DNA of 64,000 nt from Hoeflea sp. BRH_c9 (GTDB lineage: Bacteria > Pseudomonadota > Alphaproteobacteria > Rhizobiales > Rhizobiaceae). The stretch lies in the NCBI GenBank assembly GCA_000961635.1, contig LADQ01000020.1, positions 26,561 through 90,560 on the forward strand, given 5' to 3'. This document shows, piece after piece, positions 8,920-18,730 of this stretch (positions are counted from its first letter, which is position 1; each line of letters starts with the position of its first letter). A program made the translations under genes and the position numbers. The notes beneath the pieces were generated by a model. It was not told where the DNA came from. It saw only the letters and a list, made by a program, of their open reading frames with translations, and made no database searches.

Positions 8920-10562
8920 CCCTTGGCAGCGGTGAGTGTGGCGACATGATCCCGCGCGCCCTGCATGAGTTGCGCGCGCTGCACTTTACCGGTGGTGGTG
9001 AGGGGGAGGCTGTCGACGAGCTTGACGTACCGGGGCACCTTGTAGTCGGCGATCTTGCCTTTGCAGTGCGCCACCACATCGGCCTCGGTGAGGGTGGCGC
9101 CCTTGCTCGGCACCACATAGGCCATGCCGACTTCACCCAACCGTTCGTCGGGAGCGGCCACTATCACTGACATCTGTATGCCCGGGTGGGACGCCAGGTG
9201 CTGCTCTATCTCGGAAGGGTAGGCGTTTGTGCCGCCGACCTTGAACATCTCCTTGATGCGTCCGGTCAGGCTGAGATAACCGCGACTGTCAAACCGCCCT
9301 ATATCGCCGGTTTTCAGCCAGCCTTCCGGGTCGATCGTATTGGCGGTTTCCGCGGGATTCTTGTAATAGCCCATCATGACCGTGGTGCCGCGGCACTGGA
9401 TCTCGCCATCCTGATCCGGCCCGAGTATCTGGCCCGTCTCGGTGTCGACGATCCGCACTTCGCAATCGGACAGGATCGGCGCTGTGTTGCGGCGGCAGTC
9501 TTCCAGGGAGTCGTCCCAGTTGTTGAAGGTGGTGGATATGGTGTTCTCGGTCATGCCGTAGGTCGACAACAGTCGTTTGAAGCCAAACGCATCCACGATC
9601 CGGCGAAAAACGTCCTCGGGCACGGTGGTGCCGCCCATCCAGGTGCCTTCGAGAGCGGAGAAATCCCGATCCGCGAAACCCGGAGTGCCCATCATGTCCA
9701 GGAAATGGGTGGGTAGGCCGCCGAAAATCGTCAATTTCTCCTGCTCGATCAGATCGAGCGCCCGCGATGCTTCCCAATGGGCCATGAGATGCATTGTGGC
9801 CCCGGCGGCCAGCGACGGAAGCAGGCACATGAACATGCCCGCCACATGATAATAAGGCAGATGCGCCATGACCTGCGATCCCGCACGCATCTTCAAGGCA
9901 TCGCCCACGCGGATGCTCTGATGGATCACGCGGTGATTGTGCATCGCCCCCTTGGGACGACCGGTCGTGCCGGAGGTGTAGCAGATAAGCAGAAGATCAT
10001 CGGCCGTGACCCGCGCTTCGGCGGTTGCGATTGCCGAGGCGTCGATGTCGGTCGCGGCAAGGGCGCCAAAGGGGATGGCCCATGGGGCCGCGGGCTCGCC
10101 GACCATGATCACCGACTTCAACGCCGGCAGCTCGGCCAGATCGAGCGCCCCGGCCGCCTGGCTGTCGATCGACGGCGCGATCTCGTTGAGCATTTCGGTG
10201 AAATCAATCCCCCACATCGAGGGCGTCATCACCAGGACCTTCGCGTCCGACTGGGCCAGAATGTACTTCGCTTCGTCCTGCTTGTAGCGGGTGTTCACCG
10301 GCACAATCGCTGCTCCGATGCGCGCCGCCGCGAGCAGCAGGAGCACCCATTCGGGGCTGTTGGTCAGCCAGACCGCGATGTGGTCGCCCTTGCCTACCCC
10401 GGCCTGCAACAATCCGCTGGCCAGCCGGTCCACCTGAATATCGACAGCCGCAAAGCTCATGCGCCGTCCATCAGCGTGGATGTAATCACGATCCGCATGA
10501 TCGCGGGCGGACTTGCGGAGCACTTCGCCAATGGTAATTTCGGGATTCATGATTTTCTCCAT
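8916..10562 (-). CDS. AMP-dependent acyl-CoA synthetase/ligase
   Basis: YTSGTTGRPKGAMHNH, TGDIGRFDSRGYLSLTGRIKEMFKVGG, PLTTTGKVQR. Confidence 0.93.
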   Translation of the reverse strand: MEKIMNPEITIGEVLRKSARDHADRDYIHADGRRMSFAAVDIQVDRLASGLLQAGVGKGDHIAVWLTNSPEWVLLLLAAARIGAAIVPVNTRYKQDEAKYILAQSDAKVLVMTPSMWGIDFTEMLNEIAPSIDSQAAGALDLAELPALKSVIMVGEPAAPWAIPFGALAATDIDASAIATAEARVTADDLLLICYTSGTTGRPKGAMHNHRVIHQSIRVGDALKMRAGSQVMAHLPYYHVAGMFMCLLPSLAAGATMHLMAHWEASRALDLIEQEKLTIFGGLPTHFLDMMGTPGFADRDFSALEGTWMGGTTVPEDVFRRIVDAFGFKRLLSTYGMTENTISTTFNNWDDSLEDCRRNTAPILSDCEVRIVDTETGQILGPDQDGEIQCRGTTVMMGYYKNPAETANTIDPEGWLKTGDIGRFDSRGYLSLTGRIKEMFKVGGTNAYPSEIEQHLASHPGIQMSVIVAAPDERLGEVGMAYVVPSKGATLTEADVVAHCKGKIADYKVPRYVKLVDSLPLTTTGKVQRAQLMQGARDHVATLTAAKG

Positions 10563-11354
10563 TCAGACCGAGAAGCCGCCATCGACCGTCAGGCTGGCTC
10601 CGGTAATGTAGGATGCCGCGTTGGACGCCAGGAACACGGCTGCATTGGCCGCCTCCTCAGCAGTTCCCGCACGACGAAGGGCGGTGTTGCTGGCCACTGC
10701 CTTCATAAAGCTTTCAGGTACGCGGGTGGCCAGTCGGTGCAGCAAGCCGGCATCGATGGGGCCCAGCGCCACGGAATTGGCCCGGACTCCGTATCGTCCT
10801 TCTTCCCGCGATACGGCCCGAACCAGCGATTCGATGGCGGCCTTGGGCGCGATGGACAGGATGTCGCGATGAGCGTGGCGCACAATTCCGGCGGAGGTCA
10901 ATGCCGTGAGGCTGCCGCTTGAAGCGCGCAGATGCGGCAGGGCCGCCTGCGTCACGTTGAAGAACCCGTTGAGGTCGCCATCAATCACGCGGCGCCACTC
11001 TGCAGGATCGACCTCGCTGACATACGACATGCTGATATCGGCGCCTGTTGCTACGATGACTGAGCTGATCTTTTCTCCAGTCGCAGCCAGTTGCGCAAAG
11101 AAGGTGATGACCGAATCCAGCTCGGCCAGATCTGCCTGACCGATATGCGCCGCGCACCCCATTGCAGCGATCTCTGCCGCGGTCTCGCGGGCAACCGCCT
11201 CATTGCTGCGCCAGCTCAGGGCGACATCCGCGCCGCATTGCGCCAACTTCTGGCAGATGACGCGACCGATCCCACCGCTTCCGCCGATGACGACCGCAAG
11301 TCCGGCCGGCATGGCGATGAATGGCATGGATACGCTTTGGGCATTTCCGGACAT
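10563..11354 (-). CDS. SDR family oxidoreductase
   Basis: VIGGSGGIGRVI, terminal FLASNAASYITGASLTVDGGFSV. Confidence 0.9.
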   Translation of the reverse strand: MSGNAQSVSMPFIAMPAGLAVVIGGSGGIGRVICQKLAQCGADVALSWRSNEAVARETAAEIAAMGCAAHIGQADLAELDSVITFFAQLAATGEKISSVIVATGADISMSYVSEVDPAEWRRVIDGDLNGFFNVTQAALPHLRASSGSLTALTSAGIVRHAHRDILSIAPKAAIESLVRAVSREEGRYGVRANSVALGPIDAGLLHRLATRVPESFMKAVASNTALRRAGTAEEAANAAVFLASNAASYITGASLTVDGGFSV

Positions 11355-11398
11355 TCAGAAATCCTCTTGGAAACAGAACGATGCAAGGAATTGAAAGG

Positions 11399-11427
11399 GA
11401 CGCCGGTTTGCAGCACAAACCGGCGTC
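11399..11427 (-). terminator. Perfect 12-bp stem / 5-nt loop hairpin downstream of solute-binding protein gene
   Basis: GACGCCGGTTTG-CAGCA-CAAACCGGCGTC, directly read; lies between SBP stop (11434) and next gene. Confidence 0.75.
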
Positions 11428-11433
11428 TCTGGT

Positions 11434-12636
11434 TTATTTCTGCACCAGCTTGCAGGTGCTATTTTCCAGTGGGAAGGCAACGTCATCGCCAGGAATGGTC
11501 TGGACAATCTTGAAGAAGTCCCACTCCCCGGTCGATTCCTCGGGCGTCTTGACCTGACCGACATACATGTCATGAATCATCCGGCCATCGGGGCGAATGT
11601 GACCGTTGACGGCGAAAAAATCCTCCAGCGGGAGTTCACGCATCTTGTCGCCCACGGCTTTTGCTTCCGTGGTACCCGCTGCGTCGACCGCCTTCAGGTA
11701 ATGCATGGTCATCGAATAGGCGCCGGCGTTAAGCATGTTGGGCATCTTGCCATAACGTTCCTTGAAGCGTTCGCTGAAGGCGCGCGCCTCGGGGCTCTGA
11801 TCCCAGTAGAATCCCAAGGTGGTCTGCAGACCGGCGGCAGCCTGAAGACCCAATGCGGCGACTTCGTTGTCGAACAGAAGCGGGGTGGCGAGGCGTTGAC
11901 CATCCTGAGGCAAGCCGAATTCACTCGACTGCTTGATGAGATTCATCAGGTCGGAGCCGGCCGAGATGAAGCCGATCACATCCGCACCAGACGAGGATGC
12001 GGTCAAGAGGTACGAGCTGAAATCGTTTGTCCCCAATGGATAACTGACCGATCCCACCAGTTCGCCGCCCCGGTCTGCAATGGTTGCAGTCAGGTTCTCT
12101 TCCATCTGCTTGCCAAAGGCATAGTCGACGGTGATCAGAAACCACTTCTCGCCAGGCTTCATTCCATACCCGACGCCGCGTGGCATGACATAGGTGTCAT
12201 AGGTCCAGACGAAGGAAGTTGGCGAGCAACCTTCATTGATCAGCCCCAGGGAGGCCGACCCCGAGAACAGGCTGATGATGTTGTTTTCGTTTGCAACCTG
12301 CTGCGCGGCGATGGCCGCTGGGGTCAACGTCACATCGACCAGCGCATCGATCTTCTTCTCCGAGACCCACTCCCTGATCAATGCCGAAGAAATGTCGGGC
12401 TTGTTCTGGTGGTCAGCCGAGATGTACTCGATCGGCTTGCCAAGTACCGTTCCGCCGAAATCCTCGATAGCCATCTTGATCGCCAAGACGGAACTGTTGC
12501 CTGCAATGTCGGAATAGGTGCCCGACAAATCAGTGGCGGTCGCCAGAATGACGGAGTCCTGCGCTGCAACGATCGGGCTGTAGCTGACGAAACCAGCCAG
12601 GATGGCCATGCTCGCCGTAAGTTTTGCTAGTGTCAT
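11434..12636 (-). CDS. ABC transporter substrate-binding protein (Leu/Ile/Val-binding type)
   Basis: Signal peptide MTLAKLTASMAILAGFVSYSPIVAAQ; periplasmic-binding protein pattern; CAGGAGGAAACA-ATG. Confidence 0.88.
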   Translation of the reverse strand: MTLAKLTASMAILAGFVSYSPIVAAQDSVILATATDLSGTYSDIAGNSSVLAIKMAIEDFGGTVLGKPIEYISADHQNKPDISSALIREWVSEKKIDALVDVTLTPAAIAAQQVANENNIISLFSGSASLGLINEGCSPTSFVWTYDTYVMPRGVGYGMKPGEKWFLITVDYAFGKQMEENLTATIADRGGELVGSVSYPLGTNDFSSYLLTASSSGADVIGFISAGSDLMNLIKQSSEFGLPQDGQRLATPLLFDNEVAALGLQAAAGLQTTLGFYWDQSPEARAFSERFKERYGKMPNMLNAGAYSMTMHYLKAVDAAGTTEAKAVGDKMRELPLEDFFAVNGHIRPDGRMIHDMYVGQVKTPEESTGEWDFFKIVQTIPGDDVAFPLENSTCKLVQK

Positions 12637-12684
12637 TGTTTCCTCCTGTAGTAATGACATTGACGTCTCGTCCACCCTGGCTCC

Positions 12685-13869
12685 TCAACCAGCGCGGGCA
12701 GATTTCTCGATACTGTCGAGTTCGGCCAGTATTTCGGCCCCGTGCTCTCCGAGCCGCGGCGCGGGACGCCGCAGTTCCGTACTGCCGCGAGAGAATTTCA
12801 CCGGCATGCCGATGTTGCTGTACTGACCTTCGCTTGGATGCTCCCTGGTCTCGAAGAAGCCGATCTCTTGCAGATGGGGATCCGTCCACAGGTCATCGAA
12901 CCGCTTCACGGCCATCGAAGGGATGCTGATGCTGTCGCAATAGGCCACCCACTCGTCTGTGGTCCGCTCCAGCGCGCATTCTGCAAGGATTGCGTAGAGC
13001 GCATCGATATTGTCGATACGGCTTGTGAAGTCGCAGAACCGCGGATCCTGCAGGACTTCCTCGCGCCCGATGCCCGCGAAGAATTCCCGCCAGTTCTTTT
13101 CCGTATAGGGCAAGATGCACACATGACCATCGCGGGTCTGGTAGGGACGGCGATTGCGCGTCATGTAGCGCGCGAAACCTGTCTCACCGACTGGCGGCAC
13201 GAATGAGCGGCCGGCCATGTGCTCCACAAGATTGAAGGCGACATTCGTCTCGAACATCGGCACTTCGACGACCTGGCCTTCGCCAGTGCGTTCGCGGTGG
13301 TAGAGGGCGGCGAGCACCGACCATGCGATTGCCGTGCCAGCCACCTTGTCACACAAGGCCGTGGGCACATACTCCGGCGACCCGTTGACCCGGCCGATCA
13401 ATTCCGTCAGCCCTGCGCCCGCCTGAATGACATCGTCGTAAGCGGCCTTGTCGGCATAGGGTCCGTCGTGGCGAAAGCCATTCGCCATGCAGTAGATCAG
13501 TCGCGGATTGAGCGCACATACTGCGTCCGGACCGAAACCAAGCCGCTCCATCGCCTGTGCGCGAATGCTGTGGACCAGGACATCGGCCGTGGCAATCATC
13601 CGCTTGAGAGTGGCCGCGCCTTCGGGTGTCTTCAGGTCCAGCACGATGCTGCGTTTGTTGCGATGGAGATTCAGGAAGATGCCCGGCATGCCTACATTGC
13701 GCGCAGGCTGGTAGCGGCGAACAATGTCGCCCTCAGGGCTTTCGACCTTGATCACATCCGCACCGAGATCGCCGAGAATTTGGGTGGCAAACGGCCCCAT
13801 CAGTACAGATGTGAGGTCCAGTACTCTTACGCCACCCAACATATCCGCCCTCCCTCGACTTGCCGACAA
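12685..13869 (-). CDS. CaiB/BaiF family CoA-transferase
   Basis: GVRVLDLTSVLMGPFATQILGDLGADVIKVESPEGD. Confidence 0.93.
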   Translation of the reverse strand: MSASRGRADMLGGVRVLDLTSVLMGPFATQILGDLGADVIKVESPEGDIVRRYQPARNVGMPGIFLNLHRNKRSIVLDLKTPEGAATLKRMIATADVLVHSIRAQAMERLGFGPDAVCALNPRLIYCMANGFRHDGPYADKAAYDDVIQAGAGLTELIGRVNGSPEYVPTALCDKVAGTAIAWSVLAALYHRERTGEGQVVEVPMFETNVAFNLVEHMAGRSFVPPVGETGFARYMTRNRRPYQTRDGHVCILPYTEKNWREFFAGIGREEVLQDPRFCDFTSRIDNIDALYAILAECALERTTDEWVAYCDSISIPSMAVKRFDDLWTDPHLQEIGFFETREHPSEGQYSNIGMPVKFSRGSTELRRPAPRLGEHGAEILAELDSIEKSARAG

Positions 13870-13874
13870 TTTAT

Positions 13875-13920
13875 GATACCGAGTAGTATCTTAAATGCCT
13901 CCGATCGGTCAAGCACCGAT
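13875..13920. promoter_or_regulatory. Two inverted repeats upstream of the CaiB-led operon
   Basis: GATAC-cgagta-GTATC (13875-13890) and ATCGGT-caagc-ACCGAT (13904-13920). Confidence 0.4.
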
Positions 13921-14040
13921 TTCAACGGAAAATCTCCACTCATGAGGACGTTGGATATTCATCCTGGCGCCTGTCGGGGCGCTCAGGAGGCAGGGATGTC
14001 AACGGCTGACTTAGCTTGGCAACACGGGCGAGCTTTCGGT

Positions 14041-15756
14041 TCACGCCGCTTTGACTATGGCGTCGCTCAACTTCTCTGCGATCATGATTGTGGTCAGGTT
14101 GATATTTGCGCAGGGAATCGAAGGCATGACGGAGGCGTCGGCAACACGAAGCCCGTCGACTCCGTACACCCGACCTTCGGGATCGACACAGGCCATCCGG
14201 TTGATGCGGCTCCCCATCGAGACAGTTCCGCAAGCATGCCAGTTGCCCAGTACCGTATCGCCGATGAAGCGTTCCAACTCGCGGTCATCTGTTTTCATGC
14301 GCTCAATGTCATAGCCTGAGGCTGCCATCCCAATAATCAGACGACGCACGATGGTATGGGAATCGAGCGCCAGGGCTCCTGTCTTCGTTATAATGCGGTT
14401 GAGGACCGTCTTGCTGCTGAGCCGGCGGATCCAGTCGGTGTAGGCCCCCGCGAAGACGGAGTAACTTGCCGCAGCGATGACAGGCGACTGGAGCAGCCCG
14501 ATCGCAAACCGGACACCGAACTTCATCCGCTCGAGGTCTCGCGGGTCGGAAAGCAGGTTGAAGGAGACGTAGGGCTCCTGTCGCGACCGACTGGACTTCA
14601 GGCGGACTTCGCCGCGCGAGAGCGCCTTGTCCGGCCCGACGCGCACGACGCCGATCTGGTGCCCGATCGGTGTCTGGTCAAAGCGGTTACCGAGCGAGAT
14701 CTTCATGTCTCCGCTTGGGCAACCATCGAATCCGGAGGTGAACCTCCCGTAAACCAGGAAGGAATTTAGCATCTTGCTGTTGAGTCGCGCTTCAGGCTTC
14801 AGGTGCACCCCGAGGCCGATAAGCGGGTGGTCCTGCAGATTTTGTCCGACGCCAGGGAGATCCGATCGCACTGCGATCCCCATTTCGCGGAGGTGTTCGC
14901 CGGGCCCGACCCCGGCCCGCATCAGCATGGCGGGACTGTGCAGGGCGCCCGCGCAGAGAACCACTTCTCCTCCGCCATATCTGGCGCTCCCGCTGCCGGC
15001 GCGCGGGGCTGTTTCGACGCCACAAGCTGCGTTCCCCTCGAACAGGATTGCGTCGACGAGCGTATCGGAGATGATCTTCAGGTTCGGCCGCCTGCGCACG
15101 ACGCTCGACAGATATCCGACGGCGGTCGAGATCCGCCTACCGTAGACATTGTTCTTCGGAAAGGGGAAGCAGCCGTCGCGGTGGACTGCGTGGCAATCGT
15201 CGGCATAGACGAGCCCCTTCTCCCCCATCGCCTCACGGAAGGCCAAGGCGAACCCGGCCCAGTCCTCGGGTAGAGTCCGCTGGATCGCAATCGGCCCGTC
15301 CTGCCCGTGTTCCGGCCCGGTGAAGTCCATGTCGCGCTCGAGCCGCCTGAAGTAGGGCAGGCATTCGACGTAGCTCCAGCCTTCCGCACCTGCCGCCGCC
15401 CATCCGTTGTAGTCGGACGGGATACCGCGGAGCGCGACCTGGCCGTTGACACTCGACCCGCCACCCATGACGCGCGCCTGCTCGTAGCGGTGCGCGGCAA
15501 GTTCGGCTTCCACCTGCGAAGGGGCCTTGTTGCCCGTGGGATCCCTGTAGACCGTCAGGTCTGTCCAGTATCGGATCTCGTTGAAATAGTCCGGCAAATA
15601 GCCTTCTGCATAGATCGATTCAGGAACGTCGTAGGGTGGCGTATCCGGTCCGGCTTCGATGAGCAGGACCCGTGTGTGCGGATCCTCGGACAGCCGGCTC
15701 GCCAGCACGCATCCCGAAGACCCGCCACCGACGATGATGTAATCAAACTGTTCCAT
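14041..15756 (-). CDS. GMC family oxidoreductase (choline dehydrogenase-like)
   Basis: FDYIIVGGGSSGCVLASRLSED; GAGCVVNGQ-type MGGGSSVNGQ; NWHACGTVSMG; C-terminal RVADASVMPSIPCANINLTTIMIAEK. Confidence 0.93.
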   Translation of the reverse strand: MEQFDYIIVGGGSSGCVLASRLSEDPHTRVLLIEAGPDTPPYDVPESIYAEGYLPDYFNEIRYWTDLTVYRDPTGNKAPSQVEAELAAHRYEQARVMGGGSSVNGQVALRGIPSDYNGWAAAGAEGWSYVECLPYFRRLERDMDFTGPEHGQDGPIAIQRTLPEDWAGFALAFREAMGEKGLVYADDCHAVHRDGCFPFPKNNVYGRRISTAVGYLSSVVRRRPNLKIISDTLVDAILFEGNAACGVETAPRAGSGSARYGGGEVVLCAGALHSPAMLMRAGVGPGEHLREMGIAVRSDLPGVGQNLQDHPLIGLGVHLKPEARLNSKMLNSFLVYGRFTSGFDGCPSGDMKISLGNRFDQTPIGHQIGVVRVGPDKALSRGEVRLKSSRSRQEPYVSFNLLSDPRDLERMKFGVRFAIGLLQSPVIAAASYSVFAGAYTDWIRRLSSKTVLNRIITKTGALALDSHTIVRRLIIGMAASGYDIERMKTDDRELERFIGDTVLGNWHACGTVSMGSRINRMACVDPEGRVYGVDGLRVADASVMPSIPCANINLTTIMIAEKLSDAIVKAA

Positions 15757-15769
15757 CCCGGCTCTCCGC

Positions 15770-17047
15770 TCAACCCTGGTAAAGCTGCGGGATGAACATC
15801 ACCAAGCCGGGCAGGAAGGTGATAGACAGAAGCACGATGATCGACACGATCAGGAACGGCAGGTTGGCAAGTGCCAACCGCTCCGGGGATATCTTCGCAA
15901 TCGTTGCGCCGATGAACAGGCAGATCCCGACAGGAGGCGTAATCATCCCGATGGTCAGGTTGATGGCCACGATGATGCCGAAATGCACCGGGTCCATACC
16001 GAGTTGGACGACAATCGGAAGGAGGATCGGAACGCTGATTATGAGTGCCGCGATCATCTCCATGAAAGCTCCGAGCAAAAGCAGCAAGATGTTGATCAAA
16101 AGCAGGATCACTATCGGATTGTCCGACACCTGCATCATCATATCGGCGACAGTGTTGGGCACCTGCTCCTTGATCAGGATCCAGCTCAGCGGAGCGGCAA
16201 TTCCAACGATGATTAGCGCACTGCCGGTCATCCGCGCGCTGTCGAGGATGATGCGCGGCAGGTCCACCAACTTCAGCTCGCCATAGACAAAAAAGCCAAT
16301 CAGGAAGGCATATAGACACGCCGTCGCCGCCGCTTCCGTTGGCGTGAAGAAGCCGCTGAAGATACCTCCAAGGATGATCAGCGGCATACCGAGAGGGATC
16401 ATGCCGTCCGCGAAGGCCCGGAGGAACACCGTCAAGGAAAACGGTGCGCCCTTACCGAAATTCTGGCTCCAGGCGTAGAATGCGACGAGAGCCATCTGGG
16501 AGAGCCCAAGCAAGATCCCGGGCACAATCCCGGCAAGGAACAGCGCGTTGACCGAGACGCCTGCCACCACAGCGTAGACGATAAGGATGATGCTCGGCGG
16601 AATGATCGGGCCGATAAGCGACGAAGAAATTGTGACCGCGGCGGCAAACTCGGTCGTGTAGCCTCGCTCACGCATTGATTTTATCATGATGCTGCCCACG
16701 GCAGCCGTGTCCGCGGCGGCCGACCCCGATATGCCGGCAAACAGCATAGAGACGAGAATGTTGACATGGGCGAGCCCGCCGCGCACCCAACCCACCATGG
16801 CGTCGGCGAGCGCAATCAGCCGGCGGGTCGTTCCTCCGGCATTCATCAGATTGCCAGCCAGCATGAAGAATGGAACGGCCATGAGCACAAAAACATCCAC
16901 GCCGGCGAAAACCCGGTGCGGGATGGTGATCGGGTTAATGTCCGCGAGCATGAAATACGCAATCACCGACAGGCCCATCACCACATAGATCGGCAGGCCG
17001 ATCAGCAGAGTGACGAGAAAAGTGATGCCGAGCACGGTCAATTCCAT
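15770..17047 (-). CDS. TRAP transporter large permease (DctM)
   Basis: Hydrophobic; PFFMLAGNLMNAGGTTRRLI, SAAADTAAVGSIMIKSM, TPTEAAA, TPPVGICLFIG. Confidence 0.93.
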   Translation of the reverse strand: MELTVLGITFLVTLLIGLPIYVVMGLSVIAYFMLADINPITIPHRVFAGVDVFVLMAVPFFMLAGNLMNAGGTTRRLIALADAMVGWVRGGLAHVNILVSMLFAGISGSAAADTAAVGSIMIKSMRERGYTTEFAAAVTISSSLIGPIIPPSIILIVYAVVAGVSVNALFLAGIVPGILLGLSQMALVAFYAWSQNFGKGAPFSLTVFLRAFADGMIPLGMPLIILGGIFSGFFTPTEAAATACLYAFLIGFFVYGELKLVDLPRIILDSARMTGSALIIVGIAAPLSWILIKEQVPNTVADMMMQVSDNPIVILLLINILLLLLGAFMEMIAALIISVPILLPIVVQLGMDPVHFGIIVAINLTIGMITPPVGICLFIGATIAKISPERLALANLPFLIVSIIVLLSITFLPGLVMFIPQLYQG

Positions 17048-17562
17048 GAGATGTCTCTCGCTTCCATGTCGGTGTCGGCATCAATGGTTCCGCGCGTCAT
17101 GCGGACGCCCATGTCGGCAACAAGCGACAAAAACATCAAAACAGTTCCGACGAAGATCGGAGCATAGACGAACCAGAGCGGGATATGCAGGCTGGGAGAG
17201 GTCCGGCCGGTCTGGATCATCAGTTGGACGAGCCCTAGCCCATACCAGCCAAAGAAGCCGAGAAAGACGAGGAACAGCATGCGCCGGAACACCCAGAGTA
17301 CTTTCCGGATACCCTGAGGCAGCGCGTTGAAGAGACTCTCCATGCCGATCAGGTCGCCGTAGCGCGCACCGACGGCGGTTATCAGGAAGACCAGCCAGAC
17401 CAGCGAGAATCGCGCAAGTTCGTCAAGACCGCGTACCCGGATGGCGGTGTTTCGGGCAAGCACGTCGAGAAGGACCGTGCCGACCATGAAGACCATCACC
17501 AGGATGACAAGCTTGCGTATCAGCGAATCCACAGCCAGCGAGAGTTTGTTGAACGATTCCAT
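17038..17562 (-). CDS. TRAP transporter small permease (DctQ)
   Basis: Four TM-like segments, VLARNTAIRVRGLDELARFSLVWLVFL; adjacent to DctM. Confidence 0.85.
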   Translation of the reverse strand: MESFNKLSLAVDSLIRKLVILVMVFMVGTVLLDVLARNTAIRVRGLDELARFSLVWLVFLITAVGARYGDLIGMESLFNALPQGIRKVLWVFRRMLFLVFLGFFGWYGLGLVQLMIQTGRTSPSLHIPLWFVYAPIFVGTVLMFLSLVADMGVRMTRGTIDADTDMEARDISWN

Positions 17563-17612
17563 TCGCGTTTCCCAGAAGGACAGCGCCCGATCCAATTCGG
17601 TCGCAAAGGTGA

Positions 17613-17636
17613 GCGACGCGCCCTGGGGCGCGTCGC
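17613..17636 (-). terminator. Hairpin between dctP-like and dctQ-like genes
   Basis: GCGACGCGCC-CTGG-GGCGCGTCGC perfect 10-bp stem. Confidence 0.72.
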
Positions 17637-17652
17637 CAGATCGTCTCCAGCC

Positions 17653-18705
17653 TTACTGCTGTGCGGTGTTGGCCGCAGACGGCAACTGCTCAATCTGACT
17701 CATCAAGTCGCGCACCCAGGGCTCGAGCTTCTCGGAGTATTCGTCGCGAACCGGCTTTGTCGCCTCGACGAAGCTCGACAGGTCTTCGACGGTGTTCACC
17801 TTGAGGCCTGCCGCCTTCATTTTTTCAAGCGCTTCTGCATCGAGCCTGGCGTAGTCGGCGTTGTTGCGGTCGATTGTCTTCTTGGCAATTTCCTCGATCA
17901 AGGTCTGCTGTTCGGGGGAAAGCGCCTCAAAGGTCGTCTTGCTCATCGTCAGCACAGCGATGTTTGCAACGACGGGAACAAGGCTCAGGTAGTCCTGTAC
18001 CTCATTGAAGCGCATCGACGAAAGCGCCGAAAGCGCATTCTCGTTGCCGTCGACCGTGCCGGTCTGGAGTGCGCCGTAAAGTTCGGCAAAGGAGGTCGAG
18101 GCAACCGAAGAACCGAGAGCTTCATAAGTGTCGATATGTGCCGCAACGCCCATGGTCCGCATTTTGATGTTCTTGAAATCTTCCGCGCCAGCAATCGGCT
18201 TGATGTTGTTCATCGGGTAGCGGAACGCTGGCGAGCCGATTCCGAGGAGCTTGAATCCGGCCGCGTCCGCCTCTTCATAAAACTTGGAAAAGTCGAGTGT
18301 GTCCAGCGCCTCCTGGATGTGAGCCGGACTGTGAAACACAAAGGGCATGTTGAACAGGTCGAACGACGGCACGAAGCTCGCCATCGCTGCGGTATGGACC
18401 CAGGTGAAATCCATCGTGCCAAGCAGCAGCGCGTCGAGCGCATCGCGTTCTCCGCCAAGTGCGCCATTGGGATGGATGTCAAGCTTCCATTTGCCGCCGC
18501 TCGCCTCCGACATCAGATCCTTCATGTAGAGCGCCGACGTGTGGTAAGGGAATTCGGGGCCGACGACATGGCCAAGCGTAAATGCCTGTTCCTTGAATTC
18601 CTGCGCTTGGGCAATTCCGAGGCTTGCGACCGCAATGGTTGTCGCTACCGCCAGATTTCTGAGAATATTCATGGTATTCCTCCCTGGTTGAATCCGGACT
18701 TTCAA
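17653..18705 (-). CDS. TRAP transporter substrate-binding protein (DctP)
   Basis: Signal peptide; MRTMGVAAHIDTYEALGSSVASTSFAELYGALQTGTVDGNENAL motif of DctP family. Confidence 0.92.
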   Translation of the reverse strand: MKVRIQPGRNTMNILRNLAVATTIAVASLGIAQAQEFKEQAFTLGHVVGPEFPYHTSALYMKDLMSEASGGKWKLDIHPNGALGGERDALDALLLGTMDFTWVHTAAMASFVPSFDLFNMPFVFHSPAHIQEALDTLDFSKFYEEADAAGFKLLGIGSPAFRYPMNNIKPIAGAEDFKNIKMRTMGVAAHIDTYEALGSSVASTSFAELYGALQTGTVDGNENALSALSSMRFNEVQDYLSLVPVVANIAVLTMSKTTFEALSPEQQTLIEEIAKKTIDRNNADYARLDAEALEKMKAAGLKVNTVEDLSSFVEATKPVRDEYSEKLEPWVRDLMSQIEQLPSAANTAQQ

Positions 18706-18730
18706 TGCCGGACATGGTCAGTCCGCCCCC

